Shown: positions 16,951-26,169 of the stretch, piece after piece
Layout of the letters: each line of letters begins with the position of its first letter
Numbering within the stretch: the first letter of the stretch is position 1
Source of the DNA: Chryseobacterium oryctis
GTDB taxonomy: Bacteria; Bacteroidota; Bacteroidia; Flavobacteriales; Weeksellaceae
Assembly (NCBI RefSeq): GCF_025971925.1
Contig: NZ_JAPDHV010000001.1
Location: 682,001-746,000, forward strand
Length of the DNA: 64,000 bases
Direction: 5' to 3'
Made by a program: the position numbers and the translations under genes
Notes under the pieces: generated by a model
Told to the model about the DNA's origin: nothing
The model's input: the letters and a program-made list of their open reading frames with translations, nothing else
The model's database searches: none

Positions 16951-18273
16951 TCAGGCTCTGGATAACTCTAATTTTTTTGGAACACCAAAATCTTGGAAGG
17001 CTATTTTTTGTTCTAATTTAAAATGTCCATATCCTAATATATCATTTAAAATCACAGCATTTCGGTAAGGTCCCATTCCTAAATCTGCAGTTAAAATACC
17101 ATGAGAAGTAAGTTCTGCGTTAAGTATGTACAAACTTCTTTCAACAGAATTAATATTAAACACCTCATCTGCTCTCCAATTACCCAAACTATCGCGACGG
17201 ATTAAATCATCTATTCCATTCAAAAATTGAGGTTGATGATGTTTGTAACCTGTTGCCAATATCACATAATCTGTTGGAAGCTGGTAAGATTTTTCGACAA
17301 CTTTATTTTTCAAAAACATTTCAAAACCTGAATATTTATCTCCTTCAAGAGCTTGTAATCTGGTATTCGCTAAAATTGTAACAGGTAATGGAGTTTCTCT
17401 TAAAAAATCGAGTTCATAAAGGTCATCATAAATGGCATCTATCAATTCCTGATTGATACCTTTGTACAGCACATCCTGATTATTCACAATTTCGTGACGT
17501 TTTTTATCCGACAAAGAATGGAAAAACGATAAATAATCTGGTGAGGTATGTTCAAACGTCAGCTTAGAATTTTCCATTGGGTAAAATCTATCTGCTTCGG
17601 TTATCCAATTAAGCTTAAGTTCTTTTTCGTCAATTCCTTGCAAGAGATCTTTAAAAATTTCAGCGGCACTTTGTCCCGATCCTATAATAGAAATACTGCT
17701 ATTTGGCTTAATATATTTTTTTCTGTAGGTATATTGCGAAGAATGGAAAACTCGCTCATGAGAACAATGCTCTGCAAATTTAGGCACACACGGAACAGTA
17801 CCCGTTCCTACAACCAAATTTTTGGAATAATAATATTTAGTAGTGCGATTGATTAAATCATGAACTGCAATTTCGTATATTCTTTCTCCGTTTTTTTCAC
17901 TGTATTCGATACTTTCAACACGATGAGAAAAGTGAAGTTGATGGAGCTGTGCAGCAACCCATTTGCAATAATCATTATATTCTGCACGAGTGATATAAAA
18001 TGTTTCTTTTATACAAAACTTAAACAATCTGTTTTTGGCAATAAGGTAATTTAAATAGCTGTATTGATTGGTTGGCTCTACTGAAGTGACAAGATCTGCA
18101 ATAAAAGGAACTTGCAACTTGCTTCCCTCTATCATCAATCCTCTATGCCAGTCAAAAGAGGGTTCTTGGTCAAAAAAAATGGTTTTTAATGGTAATTGAT
18201 CTGCAAGAGCCGCCATTCCTAAATTGAATGGACCAATCCCAATTCCTATTATGTCGTATATTTGGTGTTTCAT
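16951..18273 (-). CDS. L-lysine N6-monooxygenase (IucD/AlcA family)
   Basis: A 440-residue flavin-dependent N-hydroxylase that makes the N6-hydroxylysine used in hydroxamate siderophores. The FAD-binding motif GIGIGPFNL is at 10-18, the NADPH-binding GSGQSAAE at 198-205 and ATGYKH in the C-terminal third. Other family landmarks are DWHRGLM and LVTSVEPTNQYSYLNYL, which closely parallel aerobactin IucD. Lysine rather than ornithine specificity is inferred from this resemblance. It lies 14 bases downstream of the acyltransferase-fusion gene and 10 bases upstream of the membrane acyltransferase gene. Confidence 0.94.
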   Translation of the reverse strand: MKHQIYDIIGIGIGPFNLGMAALADQLPLKTIFFDQEPSFDWHRGLMIEGSKLQVPFIADLVTSVEPTNQYSYLNYLIAKNRLFKFCIKETFYITRAEYNDYCKWVAAQLHQLHFSHRVESIEYSEKNGERIYEIAVHDLINRTTKYYYSKNLVVGTGTVPCVPKFAEHCSHERVFHSSQYTYRKKYIKPNSSISIIGSGQSAAEIFKDLLQGIDEKELKLNWITEADRFYPMENSKLTFEHTSPDYLSFFHSLSDKKRHEIVNNQDVLYKGINQELIDAIYDDLYELDFLRETPLPVTILANTRLQALEGDKYSGFEMFLKNKVVEKSYQLPTDYVILATGYKHHQPQFLNGIDDLIRRDSLGNWRADEVFNINSVERSLYILNAELTSHGILTADLGMGPYRNAVILNDILGYGHFKLEQKIAFQDFGVPKKLELSRA

Positions 18274-18287
18274 TGTATTTACTTTAA

Positions 18288-19997
18288 TTATACTTTAAGA
18301 TAAATGTCTGTACAAGATTCTTCTAAAACTTCTTCTACAGCTTCCTGGTACATTTCTCTATTCAAGAAAGTGAGATTAGAGGTTTTATAAGGAAGCTTCA
18401 ATGCCTTATTGAATTCGCAACCAACTTTTGTGATTAAATTATGAGTCCCCTGATGTTCTACAGAGGCCTCTCCTATCATTCTTTTCACCTGTTTATATGA
18501 GAAAAAATGTTCCATACACATGGTAAGCGCATAGTATGAGAAATTTTTAATTCTTTTTTTTGCCGGCGCAATCAACATATGAAATCCGTAATCTCCCGGT
18601 TGAAAAGGATAATATTTTCCAACTTCATCTTTAATAGCCCAATAAAGTTCTAAAGTGAAAATCGGTTCCCCGTTTAGTGTTCCTATATATGGATGAGAAT
18701 AATCTACACCTAAATGCTTTATATAGGCTTCTTCAAGCTGTTCAATCGGACCTTCCATTTCCCAAAATTTCTTTGCGTAATCCTGATTTACCCAATCATA
18801 CAAAATTTCTAAATCGGTCTCAATATTAAAAGCACGAATACCGATTTCCATTGAACTATTTTCAAAATATCTTTTATGTACCAGCCCATCCTTTTTCGGC
18901 TTAATGAGTTCATCAGCATAATACCTATTGTTAATAACATGATTATGAATGTGCTTCTGAATAAAAATATGTTCTGAATTTTCATCAGGCATCATGGAAG
19001 GCAGAAAATTATCTACTAATATTTTGTGATGAAGAATAAAATCAATAGGATATTCATTTCTGTTTTTGAATTGCAAAATAGTATCATCTACTGCTTTAAT
19101 TAAATCTTTCTCTTCCAAAATCCCCAACAAAGCAATGGAACGTATAAGAGGAAATAAATGGAATGTAAGTAATTGAGATTGTAAAAAACGTTCAATTTTT
19201 TTCGGATTGTAATATTGAGTTATGTCAGAAGTGTGAAAAGACAAACTATCATCAAAAAACTCAATTGCTAAAGGCTCTCCAATTTCACTTACAAAAAGTT
19301 TCGAATTGAAAAGGCAAGGTGAAACAATTTTATTATTTTGAAAATATTCTTCTGCTATTTTTTCAAGTAAACAAGTGGTGTAATTCTTCAGCCATTTTAC
19401 GGTAGCATCCTTATTTCCTATATCACCTTTTGTAGCATAATTTTTTAGTAAAAGAGAAAATTCTTTCAAATCATCTAACGAACTATACTCATTTATCCAG
19501 TTTTTTAAAAAAATCCCGCCTGTTTCTTTTAAATTTTCATTTTTAGAAGCTTTAGCCAAGTCTGGTGTTATATTAAGAATTTGATTCTTAACAGCATTAT
19601 CATAAGTATGAGGAAGAGTTTCAATAAAAGAAATTAATTGTGACTCTTTTAAATGAGGATAGCTATCTTGCAATAAAATCAAAACAGCTTCCTGAGCTTT
19701 TAATATAGAAATCTCACCAAAATTTTCTTTTCTTAGCCCTATTCTATCCGCAAAAATGTGCATTCCTGTTAAGGATTTAAAAGAAATTGGGATATAAATG
19801 ATTTGGTCTTTAGCATCAAAACGTATAAAATCATTCTCCTCACAAGACTGCATATAGCCTTTCAAATCTTCATCGTACCGTGGTATAATATCAATAAAAT
19901 ACCAATTATTCTGTTCTCTCACCAATAGGTTGAGCAAAAGATTAAATGACGTGTTTAGTTGTTCTAAATTTTTCATATTAATATATTTTATATCCAA
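18288..19997 (-). CDS. Two-domain siderophore acyltransferase: unassigned N-terminal region plus IucB-like GNAT domain
   Basis: A 569-residue protein (562 if it starts at the ATG at 19976, which avoids overlap with doxX). The C-terminal part, from about residue 385, matches siderophore N-acyltransferases of the IucB/RhbD type. It has IRAFNIETDLEILYDWVNQD, FWEMEG, GEPIFTLELYWA, PGDYGFHMLIAP and VGCEFNKALKLPYKT in the expected order. Such enzymes acylate N6-hydroxylysine. The first 380 or so residues are not part of a normal IucB. A stretch PLIRSIALLGILEEKDLI with later LHHKILVDNFLPSMM loosely recalls the C-terminal half of IucA/IucC synthetases, but the usual ATP-site motifs are not evident. 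Confidence 0.85.
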   Translation of the reverse strand: MDIKYINMKNLEQLNTSFNLLLNLLVREQNNWYFIDIIPRYDEDLKGYMQSCEENDFIRFDAKDQIIYIPISFKSLTGMHIFADRIGLRKENFGEISILKAQEAVLILLQDSYPHLKESQLISFIETLPHTYDNAVKNQILNITPDLAKASKNENLKETGGIFLKNWINEYSSLDDLKEFSLLLKNYATKGDIGNKDATVKWLKNYTTCLLEKIAEEYFQNNKIVSPCLFNSKLFVSEIGEPLAIEFFDDSLSFHTSDITQYYNPKKIERFLQSQLLTFHLFPLIRSIALLGILEEKDLIKAVDDTILQFKNRNEYPIDFILHHKILVDNFLPSMMPDENSEHIFIQKHIHNHVINNRYYADELIKPKKDGLVHKRYFENSSMEIGIRAFNIETDLEILYDWVNQDYAKKFWEMEGPIEQLEEAYIKHLGVDYSHPYIGTLNGEPIFTLELYWAIKDEVGKYYPFQPGDYGFHMLIAPAKKRIKNFSYYALTMCMEHFFSYKQVKRMIGEASVEHQGTHNLITKVGCEFNKALKLPYKTSNLTFLNREMYQEAVEEVLEESCTDIYLKV

Positions 19998-20419
19998 GTC
20001 TTTTGTCTTTGAAAGAAAGTTGACTTTATAAGATTAAAATTTTCTAAGAGCAAATAAAGATTCAGGAGCAATACAATAAGATCGAAAAACAGAAAATCTG
20101 CAGCATGGCTTATAAATACATGACAAAAGAACATTCCTATACTCACCGGAAGCAACCAGACTGCTCCAAAAAAATACGTTCTTTTAAAAACAAGTAATAC
20201 CCCACCAATTAATTGTGCAACACCAATCACCCAAATAAAATTGGTTCTTTCCCAAATCAGATAAAACTCTAAAAAATCTCCCTCAAGACCAAAATCTATG
20301 TATTCCTGAGGGTTGATTTTTGAAGTTAATTTCTCATACCCATGGGGGATATATACATAGGCTAAAAATAACCTAAAAATATAGCTGAGTATGAGAATAA
20401 TTCTTTTTATAAAATTCAT
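19988..20419 (-). CDS. DoxX-like membrane protein
   Basis: A 143-residue protein with four hydrophobic segments (about 5-22, 60-78, 82-100 and 105-126), the layout of DoxX family proteins. The first helix is followed by FLAYVYIPHGYEKLTSKINP, which resembles the family's G-x-x-K-L segment, and the third by a VAQLIGGVLLVF stretch. The function of DoxX proteins is poorly defined; some take part in redox or membrane-complex biology. It sits in the middle of the siderophore operon, 5 bases after the lipoprotein gene, so a supporting role in metal or redox handling is possible but unproven. Confidence 0.8.
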   Translation of the reverse strand: MNFIKRIILILSYIFRLFLAYVYIPHGYEKLTSKINPQEYIDFGLEGDFLEFYLIWERTNFIWVIGVAQLIGGVLLVFKRTYFFGAVWLLPVSIGMFFCHVFISHAADFLFFDLIVLLLNLYLLLENFNLIKSTFFQRQKTWI

Positions 20420-20424
20420 TATAA

Positions 20425-21681
20425 TTAATTCTGTAAAATATTGAATCCCATTAAACGACCACTTCCTTTTAAACGAAATGTTTCTTTAACCTCTCCATTT
20501 TTCGGGTTGTACTGATAAACGCCAGAGAAGTTTTCTGATGCATTATTCGTTACGAAATAAATATTCCCTTTATGATAAAATGGATTTTGATAAGAGTAAA
20601 AATTATCAGGAAGCATATTACTCAGTCGTTTTGCTTTTTTGGTATTTACATCAATCTCCGTCCAATACCAAATATCTTGTCTGTACGTTACACCATGCTG
20701 ACCTCCTCCGTAATATGACGTTGCTCTTCCAGAAATTGTTGTATAGATTTTACTATCGTATGCAAAAATTCTATTAAAATCGCTTGGATACTGATAATCT
20801 GAAATTTTTAATTCGAATGTAGGATCAAATTTTGTCTCCCCATTTTTAATTCTCAGAATTCTAGATGCCGGAGTTTGCGTACGCATATCTCCTACTGCAA
20901 CAACATACAAATCTTTTGTAACCTCATCTATGCTCCATAAAACATGATCTGCGAAAAGCCCCAAATTTGTAGCCCCTGCATGTTCTGTAACAGATTCTAT
21001 TTCATTAGTTATTAAATTGTAAACTGCAATTTCAACTTTCTTTACAGTTGGAGTTACTTGCCAAGCGCTAGTTTTAGTACCATGTTGCACATCTACAAAC
21101 AATTTATTATCACGCTTAGCCAAAATCAATTGTCCTGCCGCTTCATACTGACTTCCATTAGACAAAGAAGAAAAATCGATCTCACCCGTTCTTTGCATTG
21201 TAGATGGGTTAAACTTCTGAACCTTTAATCCACCCGCAGATAAATCCCAATAATATCCTTCCGTATTATTCACAACTAAAAAGTTAGTTTCATAAGTATT
21301 ATTAGGAGTACTTACAAAGCCGTTTGGAGAAAATTTACCTCCAGAAAGGCTATATTTCGAGATTCCATAATCGTTTGATGTCGCTCCATCTTTTTTATAC
21401 AACACATTATCTACTACTCTTCCACCTGCAGAATACCCCAATTGATAAAAAGGAACAGAAGCCAAATTAATTTCTCGTGATTTGTTATCACCAAGTGCGT
21501 AAATTCCACCTGCCCAAGTTTCAGTTCCGTTAAAAATAACCCAAGTTTCATCTTTTGGCAGTTCATCAGTGTTTATAGGTGGTTTTTGTGATGAGTTATC
21601 GTTATCATCATTGCTACAAGAAGCAAATAGAAAACTTAATAAACAAACAATAAATAGTTTTGATAATAGTCTATTCTTCAT
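20425..21681 (-). CDS. Beta-propeller-like lipoprotein (DUF4374-like) of the siderophore operon
   Basis: A 418-residue predicted lipoprotein. The in-frame extension to 21747 overlaps the receptor gene and lacks a signal, so the ATG at 21681 is preferred. It gives a signal peptide with lipobox LFASC. The mature chain contains repeated short beta-blade-like units (ETNFLVVNNTEGYYWDLS, NKLFVDVQHGTK, KDLYVVAVGDM, SKIYTTISGRATS, GNIYFVTNNAS). The pattern resembles DUF4374 proteins, which in Bacteroidota are encoded next to siderophore receptors. It follows the receptor gene by 10 bases and may capture or hand over the ferric siderophore at the cell surface. That role is inferred. Confidence 0.72.
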   Translation of the reverse strand: MKNRLLSKLFIVCLLSFLFASCSNDDNDNSSQKPPINTDELPKDETWVIFNGTETWAGGIYALGDNKSREINLASVPFYQLGYSAGGRVVDNVLYKKDGATSNDYGISKYSLSGGKFSPNGFVSTPNNTYETNFLVVNNTEGYYWDLSAGGLKVQKFNPSTMQRTGEIDFSSLSNGSQYEAAGQLILAKRDNKLFVDVQHGTKTSAWQVTPTVKKVEIAVYNLITNEIESVTEHAGATNLGLFADHVLWSIDEVTKDLYVVAVGDMRTQTPASRILRIKNGETKFDPTFELKISDYQYPSDFNRIFAYDSKIYTTISGRATSYYGGGQHGVTYRQDIWYWTEIDVNTKKAKRLSNMLPDNFYSYQNPFYHKGNIYFVTNNASENFSGVYQYNPKNGEVKETFRLKGSGRLMGFNILQN

Positions 21682-21691
21682 AATTACTTTT

Positions 21692-23929
21692 TTAGAAAAT
21701 ATTGTATATGATTTTAAAATGATATGATCTTCCTGGTTTTTGAACATTAAAATTGTCGTACAATTTATTATTGGTAAGGTTTAATACTTCGAATGATGTA
21801 CTTATTTTTTTATTAGAGAATTGATAATAAATACCCGCTTCATGAGAAATCTGCCCCAATCTACCATCATTAGGTGTAATTAAATCAGAGCTTACCTGAT
21901 CTGCTGTTCCAAATAAAGATGGTTCCTGCTCTTTAGGAATACTTGTAAGATAAAAACGATGAACATAGTTCATATTCCACCTTAAACTTAGTTTGTCTGA
22001 CTCTGCAAAAAGATTATTGATATTTCCGTTTACAAAAAAATTCCCGAACAAATAAGGAATATTAGCAACTCTAGAACCTTCATACATCATGAAAGAAGGT
22101 TTTTCGTTTATTCTTCTTATATCCTGATAAGTTCCATTAAAGCCAATATCTACAATTTTCTTAAAATTATAATTGGCTTCTATTTCAAAACCGAGGATTT
22201 TAACCTGATGAAAATTTATATAACGACTGTACGGAATATCTGGTTGAAGAAAAATAGCATCTTTTACTTTACGATAAAATAAATTTAGTGCTACAGTTCC
22301 GTTATTATTTTGATTTCCGTAGGCGTACTGTGCATTAAAGTTTACATTATGACTCGATTCCGGAATGAGATCAAGATTTTCTTTTATTAAAACTCCATTC
22401 CCAAAAACCTCTGATTCATCTGGTAAGCGTATTGCTTTTTCAAATGAAGCTTTCAATAAATACTTGTCATTATTCCATTTCAGTCCGAATAAATATCCAA
22501 ACTTGCTGTTTGATTGAGAAGATTCCCATGCAAAACTATATTTATCGGTTGTAAATCCTCTAGTTTTTGACAAGTAGTGTTTCGCCGCAACTATACTTTC
22601 CAAATTTTGATTAAACCACTGTGAACGCAACGAAAAAGCGGAAATATTTTTCTGGTATATAGCAGGAATTTCCAATACATCTATATTATATTGAGGAGAA
22701 ATTGCGCCTAGCGGATCACTTCCCTTTCTTCTTTGATGATAAAATAATTCTCCCAACTCTAATACATGATCGGAATGTATTTGATAAGAAGCATTAAAAC
22801 GTGTTGAAAACAAATCATAGTTCAATCTCTGAATACTTCCTTTATTAATTTCACCTATTTGCTGATTATTTCTAATAATTTCACCATCCCAATTATAACG
22901 TACTCTGGCTGTATCAATTAATTTGGTATCGAAATGACTATAATTAAGAGTTGAATTTATTTTCAGTTTATTATTTAGAAAAGATTTGTTGTAGGATACA
23001 ATTGAAGTATAATTTTGTTCATTAGAAAAAGCTTTTCCGTAAACAGATTTCATCATAGCATCATTCTGAATTTGCTTATAGAAATCCGAGAATATGAAAG
23101 ATATTCTAAAATCATCTGCCCAATTTGTATTTCTAAATCCCGTAAAAAATTCTCCAAAAAAAGATTTTGTCTGATCATGAAATCGTTTCACTGTTTTCTT
23201 ATATTGTTGACCTGTCTGAAAATCCGTAAATGGTGCATCTACTTTATAATTATTATCTGAGTAGTTATAAGAAGAATTCATCCCAAAATATTGAGACGGA
23301 TTATCATTGCTAACAATAAAAACATTGGCTGTAGCACGATGTGTATTAAAAGAACTTATTTCATAAGAAACTTCTGCTCCTGTTTTTCTAGGAATTCTTG
23401 TTACCAAATTAATCCCTCCTCCCAAAGCATCCGAAGCTAAATAAACAGGCATTGAACCTTTGTATACTTCCACTCTTTCTAAAAGATTGGTAGGTATCGT
23501 CCCTATGTTAAATCCGTGTCCGAATAATTCAATCGGGATTCCATCTTTAAACAATCGAATCGCTTTTCCTTGTAAACCTCCCAGATTTATTTGTGCTGTA
23601 GAGCCTAAATTACCATCTGTTCTTATTTTAATTCCTGTTGTTCTGTTAAGTACATTGGTAACATCACCAGCCTTATTATGTTCATTTTTCATTTCAATAA
23701 CCTGAACTGAAAAAGGCGTATTTTCTAATTTTTGTTTAATGGAATTTAATTGCAGAACGACTTCTTCTATTTTTGATTCTTTCTTCACCGTATCTGTAAC
23801 CAAATCATACATATTTCGAATTGTATTATTTACCACTTTGCTTTCTCTATCTTTTGAACTAAAAGAAAAATCACATGCAAACACTGTAGTTTGAAACAGT
23901 AAAAAACAAAGAATAATAAATTTTAACAC
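21692..23929 (-). CDS. TonB-dependent siderophore receptor
   Basis: A 745-residue outer-membrane receptor. The signal peptide (MLKFIILCFLLFQTTVFA) is followed by a linker with KIEEVVLQLNSIKQKLENTPFS. The plug domain contains VLNRTTGIKIRTDGNLGSTA, INLGGLQGKAIRLFKDGIPI, and LLERVEVYKGSMPVYLASDALGGGINL. A 22-strand beta barrel follows and ends with a C-terminal aromatic residue (HFKIIYNIF), as needed for barrel assembly. There is no N-terminal CarboxypepD_reg domain, unlike SusC-type proteins. It is the first gene of the siderophore locus and faces an AraC regulator across a 111-base gap. Confidence 0.95.
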   Translation of the reverse strand: MLKFIILCFLLFQTTVFACDFSFSSKDRESKVVNNTIRNMYDLVTDTVKKESKIEEVVLQLNSIKQKLENTPFSVQVIEMKNEHNKAGDVTNVLNRTTGIKIRTDGNLGSTAQINLGGLQGKAIRLFKDGIPIELFGHGFNIGTIPTNLLERVEVYKGSMPVYLASDALGGGINLVTRIPRKTGAEVSYEISSFNTHRATANVFIVSNDNPSQYFGMNSSYNYSDNNYKVDAPFTDFQTGQQYKKTVKRFHDQTKSFFGEFFTGFRNTNWADDFRISFIFSDFYKQIQNDAMMKSVYGKAFSNEQNYTSIVSYNKSFLNNKLKINSTLNYSHFDTKLIDTARVRYNWDGEIIRNNQQIGEINKGSIQRLNYDLFSTRFNASYQIHSDHVLELGELFYHQRRKGSDPLGAISPQYNIDVLEIPAIYQKNISAFSLRSQWFNQNLESIVAAKHYLSKTRGFTTDKYSFAWESSQSNSKFGYLFGLKWNNDKYLLKASFEKAIRLPDESEVFGNGVLIKENLDLIPESSHNVNFNAQYAYGNQNNNGTVALNLFYRKVKDAIFLQPDIPYSRYINFHQVKILGFEIEANYNFKKIVDIGFNGTYQDIRRINEKPSFMMYEGSRVANIPYLFGNFFVNGNINNLFAESDKLSLRWNMNYVHRFYLTSIPKEQEPSLFGTADQVSSDLITPNDGRLGQISHEAGIYYQFSNKKISTSFEVLNLTNNKLYDNFNVQKPGRSYHFKIIYNIF

Positions 23930-23971
23930 AATTTATTTTTATTTAGAATTAATTAATATAATATATTTGTG

Positions 23972-23979
23972 CAAAGATA
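23972..23979 (-). promoter_or_regulatory. -7 promoter box of the siderophore operon
   Basis: The minus strand reads TATCTTTG, a perfect TAnnTTTG, 42 bases before the receptor ATG at 23929. It sits in the 111-base gap between receptor and divergent AraC-type regulator, where the regulator and an iron-responsive repressor would be expected to bind. Confidence 0.65.
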
Positions 23980-24040
23980 TTTTACAACGTAATTCACCCA
24001 GTTATGAATTTGGTTGTTTTTTTTATTAAAAGAGATTTTT

Positions 24041-25003
24041 ATGACGTACAGAATGAATGCAGATGATTTAATAAACATCATCAACAGTAAACAAGAACAA
24101 AATCAATACGTTGAAAAAAATATTGATTTTGAATTAGGAAATAATAGATTTATTATTGAAGAAGAACTAATTAATTCTGAAATAAAAATTTCTAAAAATC
24201 TTTATTATATAAATGATGATGAACTCATTTTAAATTGTAAGGAAAACCAAGAAATACTAGAATTACATTTTAATCTATCCTTAAATGGTATTGGTTATAA
24301 AAATCATTTCTTAGACTCCGAAAAAGTATCTTCGATGACAGGAAACCTGATTCACATTGGAGCTACAGATGAAAAATCAGACATCTATTTTGAAAAAAAA
24401 TCAGAATACAAAACATTTGATATTCATTTTTCTAAAAACGTATTTCTAAAATATTATGGAGAAAACAAAAAATTAGATAATTTCATAAAACATATATCAG
24501 ACGGTAAAAGTTTAGGCTATACCAATAACGAAATATATATTACCCCTCCAATCTTGTGTGCCATTCAGGACATTAATTCATGCCAATACCAAGGTCTTAC
24601 AAGAAAAATATATATTGAATCTAAAATTTATGAAATTCTAGCTCATACTTTAGAAAACCATAGCAACGAAAAGCAACCTAAAATATCAAATAGAGACAAA
24701 GAAATTGTACACCTTGCCGCCTCTTTAATTAATGAAAACATTAAAAAACCTCTTACTATTGAAGAAATTTCAAAAAGAGTAGGAATCAACCAAACCAAAT
24801 TAAAAAAATTGTTCAAGGAAATTTTCGGATGCACAATTTTCACCTATTTACAAACCATAAGAATGAATAATGCAAAAACATATATTACCGATTCTGAACT
24901 AACAATTGACGAAATTAGTCAACTTTCAGGATATACCTCAATTTCTAATTTCAGCGCAGCCTTTAAAAAACATTTTGGCTTCTCTCCGAGCAAATTAAAA
25001 TAG
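24041..25003 (+). CDS. AraC family transcriptional regulator (PchR-like)
   Basis: A 320-residue regulator. The ATG at 24041 has an AAAAGAGA stretch upstream and is chosen over an in-frame TTG at 24014; an alternative ATG is at 24053. The N-terminal 210 residues form an unassigned ligand-sensing region. The C-terminal region (about 225-320) is the two-helix-turn-helix AraC domain, with LTIEEISKRVGINQTKLKKLF as the first and ELTIDEISQLSGYTSISNFS plus AFKKHFGFSPSKLK as the second, matching the PchR/YbtA type. It is divergent from the receptor, so it most likely activates the siderophore operon in response to the siderophore. Confidence 0.92.
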   Translation: MTYRMNADDLINIINSKQEQNQYVEKNIDFELGNNRFIIEEELINSEIKISKNLYYINDDELILNCKENQEILELHFNLSLNGIGYKNHFLDSEKVSSMTGNLIHIGATDEKSDIYFEKKSEYKTFDIHFSKNVFLKYYGENKKLDNFIKHISDGKSLGYTNNEIYITPPILCAIQDINSCQYQGLTRKIYIESKIYEILAHTLENHSNEKQPKISNRDKEIVHLAASLINENIKKPLTIEEISKRVGINQTKLKKLFKEIFGCTIFTYLQTIRMNNAKTYITDSELTIDEISQLSGYTSISNFSAAFKKHFGFSPSKLK

Positions 25004-25072
25004 GCTGTATGGCCTTTCTCAAAACAATTTATTTTTTTTATTGAATTTTATCACAAAAAAAACAATTAAAAT

Positions 25073-25102
25073 TTGTACCTAATAAAAAATTCTATATCTT
25101 TG
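25073..25102 (+). promoter_or_regulatory. Complete -33/-7 promoter of rpmH
   Basis: TTG (25073-25075) is followed after 19 bases by TATCTTTG (25095-25102), the full Bacteroidota promoter layout. The ATG of rpmH follows at 25146. This is one of the best promoters in the window. Confidence 0.85.
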
Positions 25103-25145
25103 CAACCTGAAAATTAATAGATAATTACGATTTAAACATATAGTA

Positions 25146-25304
25146 ATGAGTAAAAGAACATTCCAGCCATCAGAAAGAAAGAGAAGAAACAAACACGGTT
25201 TCAGAGAAAGAATGTCTACGCCAAATGGAAGAAGAGTTTTGGCTGCGAGAAGAGCTAAAGGCAGAAAGAGTTTAACTGTAAGTGCATCACGCGCTAAGAG
25301 ATAA
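25146..25304 (+). CDS. rpmH: Large ribosomal subunit protein bL34
   Basis: A 52-residue basic protein: it begins [19 protein letters not shown] and continues with [21 protein letters not shown], the unmistakable bL34 sequence. It is a structural component of the 50S subunit. It is monocistronic here, with a clear promoter upstream and an intrinsic terminator downstream. It is not next to rnpA or dnaA, unlike the arrangement in Proteobacteria and Firmicutes. Confidence 0.97.
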   Translation: MSKRTFQPSERKRRNKHGFRERMSTPNGRRVLAARRAKGRKSLTVSASRAKR

Positions 25305-25328
25305 TTCTTTAATTATCATATACAAATC

Positions 25329-25360
25329 ATGCTTGAAAAGAAGTTTTTCAGGCATTTTTT
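25329..25360 (+). terminator. Intrinsic terminator after rpmH
   Basis: ATGCTTGAAAA (25329-25339) pairs with TTTTCAGGCAT (25345-25355), one G-U pair, followed by a T-run. It lies 25 bases after the rpmH stop. Confidence 0.8.
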
Positions 25361-25458
25361 GTTGTTAAAATTTACTAAAATTTACACTCCTTAGACTTCT
25401 TTTTACTATTTTTAAAAGTTGAAAAACATTTTTAGGAAATAGTATTTAAAATTGAATT

Positions 25459-26169
25459 ATGCCACATACAAACATAACCGGAAATAATATCATAAGTTTA
25501 CAACACGCAAAGATTGCACAAAAAAACTTCACTGTTCTTTCTGACGTTAATCTTAACATCAAAAAAGGTAGATTCTGTTACCTTATCGGAAAAACAGGTT
25601 CCGGAAAAAGTTCACTTTTAAAAACATTATACGGACATATTCCTTTAGCTTCAGGACACGGCTCGGTTGTCGGTTTTGATTTAGAAAAAATGAAAACTTC
25701 AGACATTCCAAACCTAAGAAGAAAGCTAGGAATCGTATTTCAGGATTTCCAATTACTTTCAGACAGAACTGTTGAGAAAAACCTGAGATTCGTTTTAGAA
25801 GCAACAGGCTGGAGCGATAAAACAAAGATGGAAGACCGTATCAACGAGGTTTTATCCAGTGTAAATATGAAAAGTAAAAAGCACAAAATGCCTCACGAAC
25901 TTTCAGGTGGAGAACAGCAACGTATTGCTATTGCAAGAGCTTTACTAAACCATCCTGACTTGATTTTGGCAGATGAGCCAACAGGAAACCTTGACCCTGA
26001 AACTTCAAATGAAATCATGACATTATTGAAACAGGTTGCCCTTGAAAACGGAGCTGCCGTAGTAATGGCAACACACGATTATCACATGATTCAGAACTTT
26101 CCTGGAGAAGCCATCAGATGTGAGGACGGTAAAGTTTCAGTATTAGACACCACCGAATTATTCGAATAA
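25459..26169 (+). CDS. ftsE: Cell-division ATP-binding protein FtsE
   Basis: A 236-residue ABC ATPase that with FtsX links the divisome to peptidoglycan hydrolysis. Walker A is GKTGSGKS (44-51), the Q-loop IVFQDFQLL follows, the signature LSGGEQQRIAIARALL is near 147, Walker B is LILADEPTGNLDPETS and the H-loop is ATHDYHM. The Walker A spacing and the GNLDP D-loop fit FtsE better than general transporters, but a LolD-like exporter ATPase cannot be excluded. No ftsX is adjacent; in this phylum the two are often unlinked. The stop codon abuts the stop of the convergent methyltransferase gene. Confidence 0.88.
   Translation: MPHTNITGNNIISLQHAKIAQKNFTVLSDVNLNIKKGRFCYLIGKTGSGKSSLLKTLYGHIPLASGHGSVVGFDLEKMKTSDIPNLRRKLGIVFQDFQLLSDRTVEKNLRFVLEATGWSDKTKMEDRINEVLSSVNMKSKKHKMPHELSGGEQQRIAIARALLNHPDLILADEPTGNLDPETSNEIMTLLKQVALENGAAVVMATHDYHMIQNFPGEAIRCEDGKVSVLDTTELFE

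Noticed and set aside
18288..19997. Calling the N-terminal part of the acyltransferase fusion an IucA/IucC domain
   Set aside because: Only a weak resemblance of one stretch is visible and the usual ATP-binding motifs are missing, so it is left unassigned.
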